DNA from: Nemertoderma westbladi
Taxonomy: Eukaryota > Xenacoelomorpha > Nemertodermatida > Nemertodermatidae
NCBI GenBank assembly: GCA_032718475.1
Contig: JAUCBJ010003718.1
Location: 1 to 62,400, forward strand
Direction of reading: 5' to 3'
Length of the DNA stretch: 62,400 nt
Shown here: positions 22,628 to 33,053 of the stretch, one piece after another
Position numbering within the stretch: position 1 is the first letter of the stretch
Layout: each line of letters begins with the position of its first letter
Notes under the pieces: model-generated
Seen by the model: the letters and a program-made list of their open reading frames with translations, nothing else
Told to the model about the DNA's origin: nothing
Database searches by the model: none
Program-made: the position numbers and the translations under genes

Positions 22628-23672
22628 ATGGATTTATTTAAAAAAACTTCAAGCAATACTTGGAAATTTACATGTAATAAATATACCTGTAGTATTGTTT
22701 ATGGCAAGTACTTTATATTACACTCAAGCGATAGCAATGTAACAACATGCTTCTCTTACCAGGATACACTCTACCTTCTAGACGTCTTAGAAATATTAAT
22801 CAACCGACAAAAGGAATCACCAGTTTCAAGAGGTAATATTTATCCTAATATAGAATTTACAAGAGGAAAGTTAAATATTTCCACCTGTGTTATTACTGAA
22901 AACGTATATATTCAGAAGCAAGGCAAATGTCAAATTCTAAACAAATCACTCATTAATTTATTGCTTCAGAGTAAGACAGAAATATTAGAATTGTTATCAC
23001 CACCACTCGAAATAATAAATCAGTGTTCTGTTGTTAATTTAACCAACCCATCTTTGTTGGTTTTGTAAGCAAATATAAAGGAACGACTTATATGGGACTA
23101 TGGGAGATTTCAGCTAGATATTCTGATGCTATTGGTCTTAGGTATTATAATGGGTTTAACTTAACAGCATTGGAAGTAAATTCATTGTGGTATGAATGGA
23201 ATTATGAAATTAGTAACGAAGGTGTCTTTTCAGAGCTAGATACGAGCGATAAAGCTTTATCTGACCGACTTAAAGTAAAAATAAATGTACAAGAAAAAAA
23301 AAAGTAATTATTACAGACAAGGAAAGCAAATATTTACAGTTACATTACGATAAAGACATACCACATATAGAGTTTCTCTACGATATGATGTTAAAGGTTT
23401 CATCAACTGATATAGCAGACAGTTTCGCGATTCTATATCAACCAACTTGGAAGTTTAAGGTTAATAAGTCATTTCCAGAAGTAGTTTCATCCATATTTAA
23501 TCCAAAGACATACATCGAAGAGACATTGAGTGATAGGAAGCGCAGATCTACATCTCAAACATCTTCCATTCCCAACAATGATTCTATACCTACAAAGAAA
23601 ATAAAAGTTACAAAAGCAAGTGAAGAGGTAGCAGATTACAATACGGAACATATAAAAACAGTATCAGATTGA
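22628..23672 (+). pseudogene. Unknown Polinton gene, broken by two frameshifts
   Basis: Three consecutive frames (22628-23068, 23092-23307, 23385-23672) together give about 345 residues of coherent coding sequence in +2, +1 and 0 phase. The first shift is near 23050. The second is at a run of A residues near 23291-23302, where slippage or a sequencing error is plausible. The C-terminal part is basic and Ser/Thr-rich (SDRKRRSTSQTSSIP, then PTKKIKVTK), like a nuclear localisation segment. I recognise no family. Position, first in the polymerase-side block, suggests an early gene. Confidence 0.6.
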
Positions 23673-23716
23673 TTTATTATTAACTAGAGACTTTTCTTTT
23701 TCAGTTTCACACTGAC

Positions 23717-24026
23717 TTGTAAAGGTAACTTTTTATCACAAAGCGTGATTATTATAAAGTATTTGCATGTAAAGGTGACTTTATTGAGTAAATATTGGTG
23801 ATAGTTTATATTTAATGTGAGCATGGGATTAGGTATAAAACATTCGCATGTAAATGCATGAGTTTACACCACCATAATAAAACATTAGCATGTAAAACCT
23901 ACTTTATCAATGAAAATTAAAAACGCATTATGCACATCTTGGTTTAGACTTGATTTTATTATAAAGAATTCAGTTGTAAAAGCAACTTTATTTATGATAT
24001 TAGTTTCCAATGTAACTGTTATTTAT
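23717..24026. promoter_or_regulatory. Iterated palindromic motif upstream of polymerase B
   Basis: A motif of the form gcatgtaaaNNNNactttat occurs at about 23717, 23765, 23888 and 23973, with degenerate versions at 23845 and 24009. Spacing is about 35-85 bp, and several copies are preceded by ttataaag or taaaacatt. Its core TAAAgNNNaCTTTA is an imperfect palindrome. An AT run (atatatatatatata, about 24056-24076) follows. It may be an operator, enhancer or origin iteron for the replication gene. Confidence 0.5.
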
Positions 24027-24237
24027 GATTGGTTGGTATAAGTAGAAACTTGAAATATATATATATATATATATATAAAGAGCTCAACTGATTCAATCGA
24101 GCTCATTCTGAAAATATTAAATTAATTAAAGTTTAGATATTATATTTTATTTGTGTTGAGTAGCTTATGAATTTTTTTTGATTATATATATAACAATATT
24201 CATATTAATTTTAAATTGTTTTTAGGATAATAAAGAG

Positions 24238-27200
24238 ATGGATAAACAATTGAAATGTCCATTTTGTCCTCTTCAAATTTAACAAAATTATTTAACACAC
24301 GTGAAATCTCATTTTCAAGAATACAATTGTTTTAATTGTCGAGTGAAATCACGTGAAGAAATTTGCAAACGACATGAATCAACTACGGGTTGTAAAGAAA
24401 TGAAGTTTTGCGTGTATGAAAAAAGTTGCCCTACTTGTAATAAAGAGTATTTATATGATAATTATTTACGTCACGACTGTCACCAACGTTATTATCATGT
24501 TAGACCACAACGGAACCAAAACAATACTGTCGCATCTAGAAAAAGACTGAAATCTGGTCAAGGTCCATCAATTTTTAGCCTCGAACAAGCCGCACACGAT
24601 AACCGTTTAGAAATCTATGTTTACAATCTTCCAAATGATGAAGATTTTCCTGATATTCATTCATCGATAGTTCATATTCTACCTCACATCAAAAACTTAT
24701 TATTAGGAAAACTTAGCGAAATGAATGTACTTAGACCCTGGCTAGGTGTGAATATACTCATGTATCGATCACATTTTTCAGAGGGAGACCAAGAAGAAAC
24801 TTTCTATTTTAGTTCTTCAGGTGGTGCAGTTAATACCGTAGATTCACATGAAAGTTTTGACACATGGTTTGAGTATGTACTAGAAAAATTAATGCAAAAA
24901 ATAGCCATATTTAACACTCGTGGCTCAGGATGGCGTGTTAAATCTTTATTAAGAGTGGAAATTAAAGTAGCTGAATCCAAGTGTAGGTCACTGGAATATA
25001 AAGGTCACGGTTATATGGAGTTACCTAAGGCTCTATCAGTTAAAAAATGTGTTATAAATATACAAACGGTTGATAATGACTGTTTCAAATGGGCAATTAT
25101 AGCCACAAAATTTAGTAGCAAAGTGAAAGATAACAAAAACCGTACTTCGCAGTACAAAAATTATATGAGTCATTTTATTTTTGACAACGGGAACAAAGAT
25201 TATCCATCAGAATGGCCGCTTGCAATTAAACTTTTTGAAAAACAGAATTCAGCATATATAATTAATTTATTACTCTACGACAACAATCGAGTATCTATAT
25301 TAAGACAGGCTCCATTTAGTAAAATCACTCCAGATAAAGAGTTATTGAATATATTACTTGTAAAAAATAAGAATAAATCAAAACAATCACATTATGTTTG
25401 CATAACTAACTTAAATCATTTGTTGAATACAAGAGGTAAGCATATTGGATGTAGGAAATTTTGTGAACGGTGTTTGTCGCATTTCTACAGCAAGGATGTT
25501 CTAGAACATCACCGTCTTGCTTGTTATCGAGGAAAAAGTCAAGTTGAGAAGCTACCGTCTGAAAAAAGAACTCACATTAGCTTTAGAAATTTAGACAGAA
25601 CATTACCAGCATTGTTTGTAATATATTTTGATATAGAATCTATTTTGGAGCCATCCAGCAACAGTAAATTTATTCAGAATCATATTCCATGCGCTGTAAG
25701 TTATTTAATTGTTCCTAGTAGTGAATTAATCAATCCACCAAAATTTTATTTGAAGACCTTTACAAAAACAATCGACAACAACTGTATTCAAGACTTTTTA
25801 GACTCTGTATATAATGACATCACCCAATTATATAAGTGGTTAGAAACCCACACCAGACAAAAGATAATACTTAATGATGTAGATAAGTTAAGTTTTTGGA
25901 AAGCTAAAACTTGCTTTTATTGCAATGTTTTATTTAAGGATAAATCTGAGAAAAACAAACATCACTCACATATTACTGGTAACTATATAGCAGCCGCTTG
26001 TAACGCGTGTAACCGCTCTTTATCATTGAAACGACACATGTATATACTTGCTGCACACAACTGCAATCTCTACGATTTGCATTTTCTTTTACAAGTTGGT
26101 TTTACCAACAATAAATATTCCGATTGGGATATAAAGGTGATCCCTAAAAATTCTGAAAGGTATATTTCACTAAGCATGCATATACCAGTGAAAGATGAAA
26201 AAACTAAGATTGAGCTACGTGTCTTAGACACATATCAATTTTTATCCTTTTCCCTAAGTACTTTAGTTGATTGTTCAACAAAGGATATAGACAGCGAGGA
26301 TATAACATCAGTTCTACCAATTACTGAACAGCAAATGAAATATTTTTATCCAAATTTAAATAATGCAACAATTAAACGAAAAGGTATATTCCCCTATGAG
26401 TATCTGACAGATTTAAATAAATTCAATGTTTCGAAATTACCATCAATAGACAAATTTTATAGTAAATTAACACAAAATACCTGTACACCCGAGGAATATA
26501 GTTTTGCCAACGCATCATGGAGTCAGTTTGACTGTGTGAATCTCAAGGATTATCTTTTAGCATACTTAAAACTCGATGTTTGTCTCCTTGCTGATATATT
26601 TGAGAACTTTAGGAGAGTGTATAGACAAAACTACGAATTAGAAGTAGTTTATTATTGCAGTATCGCAGCTTTCACTTATGATTGCGCCCTGAAATACAAT
26701 AAATGTAAGTTAGCATTAATAAAAGATTACCAAACATATAGAGATTTTGAAGCATCTATTAGAGGTGGGGTTTCATTCTGTCGAAAGCATTACATAGAAT
26801 CAAATATACCAGATACTGATAATTATGATCCAAGCAAGGAAGAGTGTCATATTTTCAATATAGATTTTAATTCTTTGTATTCTGGTAATTTAAGTAAAAA
26901 GCTACCTGTTTCAGGTTTTGAACAAGTCAACGTTACATATTTAGAGAATGCTGCTCCAGAAGAACTAATAAAATATTTAACAAATCTTGATACTGAAGGG
27001 GATATTGGGTTTTTCTTAATTTGCGATTTGAAATATCCCAAAGATATTCATGATCGTACATTAGAACTACCCTTAGCCCCAGAACATTTAAGTATAAATG
27101 AGACAATCCTTTCACCATATATGAGGGAACAATATAATCATGTTTGTAAACAAAGAGGTACTAATAGCAATTATAAGATGTGTGCTCCAAAACTTATGTT

Positions 27201-28245
27201 GACACAATTCGATAAAGAATTCTATCATGTAAATTTAAAACTGTTAAAATTTTATATAAAACAAGGTTTAATTGTTACTAAGCTCCATAAATTGTATTCT
27301 TTCCATCAAGACTTTGTATTTAAACCCTATATAGATTTTAATATTAATCAAAGGCGAATAGCAAAAACGTATATTGAAACAGCTGTTGCGAAGCTTCTGA
27401 ATAATTCGTTATTTGGAAAAACGATAGAGAAGATACGGGACCGATGCAACTTTCGTATCGCTAACAGCAAAGAAAAATGTGATTTGTTGGTGAAACGTAT
27501 AAATCACGAAAATTTCATGATTTATAATGATTCCTTATCGGGTCACTTATTAGTGAAAGACTCTGTAACACTAGATAAGCCGGTCTATGTAGGTAGTACT
27601 GTCTTGGACTTGGCTAAATTGGATATGTATGAGCTGTATTACAATAAATTACTACCTATTGAGAAAGAATTAAACTGTCGAATTGAAATTGTAGCATCAG
27701 ATACGGACTCTTTAATAGGTTGTTACTATAATACATCGCAGAGTAATTTCTTAAAAGCCCTAATTAAAAATAATATTCTAGATACATCCAATTACCCCAA
27801 GGATCACCCTCTCTACAGCGATAAAAATAAATCCAGACTCTATTACTGTAAAGATGAACTAGCCTCACGTGAAATTAAACAAGCGGTATTTTTAAGACCA
27901 AAATTATATTCAATTTTGGAATTCAATGAAACGAATATACGACGGGCAAAAGGAATAACAAGAGCTGTTGTGGATAAAAATATTTGCCACGAAGATTATT
28001 TAAGAGCATATAAGGATAACTTAGAAATTTCCAAGGAAACGCATCAATTTCAGAGCCAATTACACAAAGTGTACACTGTAGCACGAGATAAGTCTGCTCT
28101 CAGCACATTTGATGATAAACTTTATTGGGTTAATAAAAATCATTCACTTCCCTGGGGTCACTATCAAACAAAGGTTGAAAAACCGATAAAGAAAAACAAT
28201 ATACCTATTTATCGGGAACCAAACAATGAACTATCAGATAGTTAA
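24238..28245 (+). CDS. Protein-primed family B DNA polymerase of Polinton, with in-frame TAA near the start
   Basis: Replicates the element by protein priming. The frame with the first ATG (24238) has a CPFC...HVKSH zinc-finger pattern but hits TAA at 24280-24282, then stays open to 28245. The next in-frame ATG is 24400. Counting from 24301: YFDIES (Exo I, Asp444), AHNCNLYDLHF (Exo II), YLKLDVCLLAD (Exo III), DFNSLYSGNLSKKLP (motif A, Asp855), KLLNNSLFGK (motif B) and SDTDS (motif C, 1134-1137). A CFYC...CNACN knuckle lies between Exo I and Exo II. All catalytic residues are present. Because TAA lies inside the N-terminal finger, this copy is either slightly damaged, starts downstream, or uses the acceptor-like tttttag at 24220-24225 for a spliced start. 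The 3' end overlaps the next ORF by 20 nt. Confidence 0.93.
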
Positions 28246-28780
28246 TAAGAATGTAAGTTGCCAGCAAGTATCAGCGATTAATTTTAAAGAATTAAAAAAT
28301 CAATTATCTGGTAAACACATACTCAAACCAAATCAGTTTATATATAAGATATTTGGTGCCACATTATTAATATTTAAAAATGGTCGTATTACATTATTAG
28401 GCAGTAAGTATAATTTCCAAAAAGTAAAAAAGCATATATTTGATAAAACTAGTATTAATTTGATTTTAAAATCTGTTAATTTATGTACTTATATTTTTAG
28501 TATTAAGTCTGTAGTCTATAGGTTATTGATAAACAATACCGGGTTTTATGTTGTCTTTGATAATGTGCAACTTCAAGTTATATATGAACCTGAAATTTTT
28601 AATAATTGCAAAATAAGAATAAATAATACCGTAGTCATTTGCTGCTTTCATACCGGTAAATGTACTTTAATGTGTTCACCTAGCAAATTTCACATTTATT
28701 ACCCTATATTTAGTAAACTTGTTAATTATTTATTAATGTTTGGTGTTGTGACTTTAGGTGTAGAATATATTGGTGATTAG
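28226..28780 (+). CDS. TATA-binding-protein-like (TBP fold) Polinton protein
   Basis: 184 residues, intact, starting 20 nt before the polymerase stop in another frame. Two half-repeats resemble the TBP saddle. Half 1 has KPNQFIYKIFGATLLIF then NGRITLLGSK (52-61), matching the NPxxF...ALIFxSGKxxxTGAK block of TBPs. Half 2 has YEPEIF (120-125), then VVICCFHTGKCTLMCSPSK and YPIFSKLVNYLL, matching YEPExF...LIFxSGKxxxTGAK...YPIL. Eukaryotic TBPs bind the TATA box and recruit polymerases; some giant DNA viruses encode divergent versions. Inference: a transcription factor for the element's own promoters. It is very divergent and several DNA-contact residues are not conserved, so it may bind something else. 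I do not know it as a standard Polinton gene. Confidence 0.6.
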   Translation: MNYQIVNKNVSCQQVSAINFKELKNQLSGKHILKPNQFIYKIFGATLLIFKNGRITLLGSKYNFQKVKKHIFDKTSINLILKSVNLCTYIFSIKSVVYRLLINNTGFYVVFDNVQLQVIYEPEIFNNCKIRINNTVVICCFHTGKCTLMCSPSKFHIYYPIFSKLVNYLLMFGVVTLGVEYIGD

Positions 28781-30146
28781 AAGGTGAAAATTAAACATTA
28801 TTATTTTTTCAATCAATCTATCGGTAGTTAGGGAAAACTAACCTCGTTTGAATAAGTATGACTCTCTCAGGCTGACTGCGTGCCTAGCTGCGTGGCTGGC
28901 TGGCTGCGAGGCTGACTGCGTGCCGCGAGGCTGACTGCGTGCCGCGAGGCTGACTGCGTGACTAGCTGCAAGGTTGGCTGGGCAGCTGCGAGGTGGACCA
29001 CATCCCAGCAACATGGCTGACTGCGTACACATCCGATTGTAACTGGCTCACGATATTGTATACAATGGTTTAGTTTGTTACTGCGGGTACTGTTACATTA
29101 ATACTATAGTAGCGGTACTGCGGTACAATGCTAATTAAAGGAAATCAGCATGCTGTATCTGACTATACTGTTACAACAACAACGACAGTACTGCAGTACT
29201 GTATTGTTTGGGTAGGGGATCTAATCCCTATATGTGAGAGCCACGCGTACCTTCTAGGTTATGACAGCAGTATGCTAATCAAGGTTCGGGTAGACAGCAG
29301 TATCCTTATAGGTGAAAAAAAACAAATGCTATTGCATCAGATTACTGCTGTACTGATAAAGTGGATGACAGTTGTGGATAGGAGCTGTGAGGTTGACCGC
29401 ATCCCCGCAGTGTGGCTGACTGCGTACACATCTGATTGTAACTGGCTCACGATATTGTATACATTGGCTTAGTTTGTTACTGCAGGTACTGTTACATTAA
29501 TACTGTAGTACTGGTACTGCAGTACAATGCTAATCAAAGGAAATCAGTATGCTGTATCTGACTATGCTGTTACAACAACAACGACAGTACTGCAGTACTG
29601 TATTGTTTGGGTAGGTGATCTAATCCCTGTATGTGAGACCCCTGTGTGTAATCCGGATCATGACAGCAGTATGCTATTGCTTCAGATTACTGCTGTACTG
29701 ATACCAGTAGACTGTGACTACAGTGTTGGAAGAGTAAAACACTACCGGTACTGATAAAGCGGATGACAGTTGTGGTTAGGCCTATAATAAATTATTGAAT
29801 TTATCAGTACCGGCACCAACAGGTTAACACTACATCCTATACAGTTTATGTTGCATTTCTGACTAATATTACTAGTCAACTACTGTATGTGTTATTAGTT
29901 TGCGATGTATAGGATGTTTCGCAATACCAGTACATCTATATTAGAATGATATCGAGAATACTTACTGTACATGTTACGTCTACGTCATATTGTTAAATGT
30001 GTATGGTTAACCTAGCGCAATTGACTCTCCTTTAGAGAACTTGTTGTAAAAAAAATTATATTTTATTATATTTTTATATTAACATCAAGATCATCACCAA
30101 AATAAAATTATATTATATCCCATCACATTACAAGCTTACAGTAAAC
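28781..30146. other. Central non-coding stretch of Polinton copy 1 with internal duplications
   Basis: 28860-28990 is a short tandem repeat of gaggctgactgcgtgccgc-type units. About 29035-29260 and 29430-29640 are direct repeats about 395 bp apart, sharing ctggctcacgatattgtata, aaaggaaatcagyatgctgt and acaacgacagtactgcagta. Composition is more GC- and palindrome-rich than the genes, suggesting inserted host repeat DNA. Both gene blocks converge here, so transcription terminators are expected; none was identified precisely. Confidence 0.55.
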
Positions 30147-30743
30147 CTACAGTACATCTTCCACCGTAGTTATTTCTTTCTGTTTATCATCATCAGTCGC
30201 AGTTAAACGCTTTCTCATGAAAAAGTGTAGCATCTCATACCCCCCAACACGTTTTGCTGAGCAGTATCGCAGACAGTTATCCCTTATGTTTAAGTGGAAC
30301 GCACATTTATTTTCTACTGTAGTAAATTGATCGTGGAAGCGACAGGGGGTTAAATAATCATGATATTGCTTATATATTCCCAATTTCTCCACCGAATTTG
30401 GCGCGAGAACATCGAGTTGGGAAACTAATATTGACCGTTTCAGCAACCCAAATACATGTATATTTTTTTTATATTTTAAATGTCTCTTCATATATTTTTT
30501 AAAGTCATCTTGCGAAATGTCACCATAGTCCCAGGGCAAATGAGAAGTCATGTCTCGTAAATTGTTTACGTGAGCTACATCTAAAGCTGATAACTTAATA
30601 TTAGGCGGGCCTTTAATTAAAAACGTCTTTACATTAGTTTTGGTGTAATTAGAATCGAATATAGCAAATTCTTTAAATACTACTGGATACTCTTTATTGT
30701 CTATCTTATAATATTGAAAATCAACAAAAATAATATTATCCAT
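30147..30743 (-). CDS. Polinton protein, possible RNase H-fold/exonuclease-like
   Basis: 198 residues, intact. The N-terminus IIFVDFQYYKID resembles the first strand and metal site of DEDD-type exonuclease-like proteins, but with Gln where the second acid is usual. The middle segment IHVFGLLKRSIL resembles the Y-x-KG-x-EK block of such proteins. A CRFH...CAFH...CLRYC cysteine/histidine-rich tail could bind zinc. Last gene of the leftward block, 31 nt downstream of the protease gene. Function is inferred from weak pattern likeness only; it may be catalytically dead. Confidence 0.65.
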   Translation of the reverse strand: MDNIIFVDFQYYKIDNKEYPVVFKEFAIFDSNYTKTNVKTFLIKGPPNIKLSALDVAHVNNLRDMTSHLPWDYGDISQDDFKKYMKRHLKYKKNIHVFGLLKRSILVSQLDVLAPNSVEKLGIYKQYHDYLTPCRFHDQFTTVENKCAFHLNIRDNCLRYCSAKRVGGYEMLHFFMRKRLTATDDDKQKEITTVEDVL

Positions 30744-30774
30744 TTTATCTGATAAACAAAAGTTAAATGATTAA

Positions 30775-31227
30775 TTACAACGCTTGTTGGTTTATTTTAT
30801 AATAATTAACAAGCCATTTATATAATATTATTTCATTTATTTCCACATTATTTGTAAACGCACTCATTGGATAGTTTGTGTGAATTCGATTTACCAAGTA
30901 ATAAAGACAGTATAGACCGCATGTGGTCCTCCTTGGGTCTTGAAATTGTTTGCGAGTAGTACGCCATCTTGCGGAATTTTTCTCAAGCCATTTTTCGATG
31001 CATCTGTTTGGATATTTTGATCCGAATGAATCAAATAATTCAGCCTCATTATCTCGTATATATATTGCGATCCAATGAATCCCAGGCAGATACTCTTTAT
31101 CGGTATTTACTATTAACCCATAATCTCTTCGCTTATTATTATCTAATTTAGGTAATTTATTAGCTGGAAACGCTCCCAAATAATGACCACCCACTGGAAA
31201 CATATCAAGGTCCTCTGTAGATAACAT
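30775..31227 (-). CDS. Adenain-type cysteine protease of Polinton
   Basis: 150 residues. His51 in GIHWIAIYI, Asp66 in LFDSFGS, Gln94/96 in KQFQDP and Cys103 in TTCGLYCLYYL match the His-Asp/Glu-Gln-Cys order of the adenovirus protease/Ulp1 superfamily. In Polintons and adenoviruses this enzyme matures virion precursors. The gene sits 2 nt after the stop of the major capsid gene. Nearby capsid-block proteins carry GG-type candidate cleavage sites. Confidence 0.9.
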   Translation of the reverse strand: MLSTEDLDMFPVGGHYLGAFPANKLPKLDNNKRRDYGLIVNTDKEYLPGIHWIAIYIRDNEAELFDSFGSKYPNRCIEKWLEKNSARWRTTRKQFQDPRRTTCGLYCLYYLVNRIHTNYPMSAFTNNVEINEIILYKWLVNYYKINQQAL

Positions 31228-31229
31228 AC

Positions 31230-32489
31230 TTAATCGATATGTATTTCTTTCCTGCTATTTAAACTTAATGATTGATCATAAATATTAAAAACGATTACAT
31301 TTATGGTTTCAACCAACGGTTCGGCAAATCTTAATTTTAATTGGCCGTTAGTATATATCGACGGTTGCGGATCTCTAACATAGCCGTCGGCGGTTAAGTC
31401 CCAGGATAGGATGGGGCAATTACCTAAGTAGGTTTCATGGTCTATATTATTACCTCCATAACCGTTAATATATGTATTAATGTTCTTCATTAATTGAGTA
31501 TACTCAAAAATATATGTTCCATCTGTAAAATTAGGCTCGTATATTACACCACCTACTGGAAGACCGTCTACAATCAGTTCCGCGCGTCTAAGGTTAAAAT
31601 GTTCAAATTTCAAGGGATTGCTAATTAATTCTCCCGAATAAGCGTTATTTGTTATGAAGCCGATAATAACTAATTTGGGTTTTTTACCATCAAATATGCT
31701 TGTTTGGGTATAATTTGTGGTTTGAGCGGGAATAGTAAATGTTGTAACCTCCTTTTTTTGAAATTGATATTCAATATCGTAACTCTCTAAACCTTTTAGG
31801 TGACTGCTTTCTATTACCGGATTAACCTCCATTCTAGGGATTAGGATCTTTATTTCATCTAATTCTAGCCGAAGATTTGTCACCGCGTTTGCGTTTGGAG
31901 TGATTTTAAAAATAAACGAATTTGATACTTTTCTAAAATGCATTCTTAAATCATACCCGGGTTGTATTATTTTGCTTTCAGTATCAAAATCAATCGTCAA
32001 TCCACTTACAAATTGCATTTGTTTACTAAAGGCATCGCCAATAGGATGCGCGCCAGGGTCAATTTCATTTCCGTGTTCGGATAAAGGCTGATGAAAGCCA
32101 CCTGCACCCAGTAGCCCATTTTTATCCTCGTAAGTTGTAAATAATAAATTGGATAAGTACGACTTGTAGAAATAATGGTTATTGCTATTTTCAACCTGCT
32201 TCTCATTAAGGTCTATTTTAATATCACTCCACATAGTTTCAGCGGGGTAATTCAGCATATATATATGGGAGTTTTCAAGTCGTCTATCCCATCGTACAGT
32301 ACATTTTGTAATTAATAACGCATCTTGCAGTTTCGTATAGAATTCATTGGATCTCGGTACAAGGAACGTGACTTCCCTAGACTCACTTCTGAGATTAGAT
32401 ACGGGGTAAATTGTTTCATAATGCTTTGCTCTAAATTCAGTCTGTATTGGCTGTGTAGAAAATAAATCTAATTCCTTAATAATTGACAT
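31230..32489 (-). CDS. Polinton major capsid protein (double jelly-roll)
   Basis: 419 residues, intact. The start IIKELDLFSTQPIQTE and the following VTFLVPRSNEFYTKLQDALL block match the widespread Polinton protein often annotated as F54H12.2-like. WSDIKIDLNEKQVENSNNHY fits the conserved jelly-roll strand region with a surface polar residue pattern. Shorter than many Polinton MCPs, but both halves contain alternating beta-strand-like segments. Located between protease and core-like gene, as expected for a morphogenesis module. Confidence 0.8.
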   Translation of the reverse strand: MSIIKELDLFSTQPIQTEFRAKHYETIYPVSNLRSESREVTFLVPRSNEFYTKLQDALLITKCTVRWDRRLENSHIYMLNYPAETMWSDIKIDLNEKQVENSNNHYFYKSYLSNLLFTTYEDKNGLLGAGGFHQPLSEHGNEIDPGAHPIGDAFSKQMQFVSGLTIDFDTESKIIQPGYDLRMHFRKVSNSFIFKITPNANAVTNLRLELDEIKILIPRMEVNPVIESSHLKGLESYDIEYQFQKKEVTTFTIPAQTTNYTQTSIFDGKKPKLVIIGFITNNAYSGELISNPLKFEHFNLRRAELIVDGLPVGGVIYEPNFTDGTYIFEYTQLMKNINTYINGYGGNNIDHETYLGNCPILSWDLTADGYVRDPQPSIYTNGQLKLRFAEPLVETINVIVFNIYDQSLSLNSRKEIHID

Positions 32490-32551
32490 TATTAAAAAAT
32501 ACTTTTTTCGCAGTGTTTCAGTTTGCCTTTTATTTTTCTCTTTTTACTACG

Positions 32552-33052
32552 TCAATGATGTATGTTCATAGACATTGGTCTAGCGGGTCGCTTTAAATCT
32601 CTATAAACTTTTTCTACAACTGACCTTGTTGACGGTTTCATTTTATTTAATGCTTTATTAATAACCGTATTAGCCTGCTGATGTAAGACCCGCTTACCTT
32701 TTGGTATTACGTGTTGTCTCATAAATTTTGTGGTAAATGGTAAAGCTTTTTGTAAAACTTTTTTAGCTAATGGCTTACCAAATTTTTTCAATGTCGATAA
32801 AGCGTCTGTAAATATACCTTCTCCGTGTTGATTTGCCCGCATACCTCTATGATAACGCTGAAAACGACGTTGTTTTAAGTTTGGACCAAATGCACCAATT
32901 TGTTGACCGTAAGGGTCAATATATGAACCACCTCGAAAAACAGGAACTTGCGTCGAGCCTCTCGTACTTCTACCACCTTTAAAAACAGCAAGATTAGAGT
33001 CTGAACCACCATATTGAGGTTTACTGTATCTTTGAAATAAATCAGAATCCAT
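32552..33052 (-). CDS. Basic Gly-rich virion core/pVI-like Polinton protein
   Basis: 166 residues, strongly basic in the second half (KKFGKPLAKKVLQKALPF amphipathic segment, then RKxx-rich tail). The N-terminal third has repeated GG sites (QYGGS, FKGGR, FRGGS) resembling substrates of adenain-type proteases. Such proteins in adenovirus-like particles package DNA or disrupt membranes. Family not certain. Two nt separate its start from the stop of the upstream penton-like gene. Confidence 0.65.
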   Translation of the reverse strand: MDSDLFQRYSKPQYGGSDSNLAVFKGGRSTRGSTQVPVFRGGSYIDPYGQQIGAFGPNLKQRRFQRYHRGMRANQHGEGIFTDALSTLKKFGKPLAKKVLQKALPFTTKFMRQHVIPKGKRVLHQQANTVINKALNKMKPSTRSVVEKVYRDLKRPARPMSMNIHH

Positions 33053-33053
33053 T

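Noticed and set aside
24301-24303. GTG as the start of polymerase B
   Set aside because: GTG is not a usual eukaryotic start; the upstream ATG 24238 in the same frame with an intervening TAA explains the frame better.
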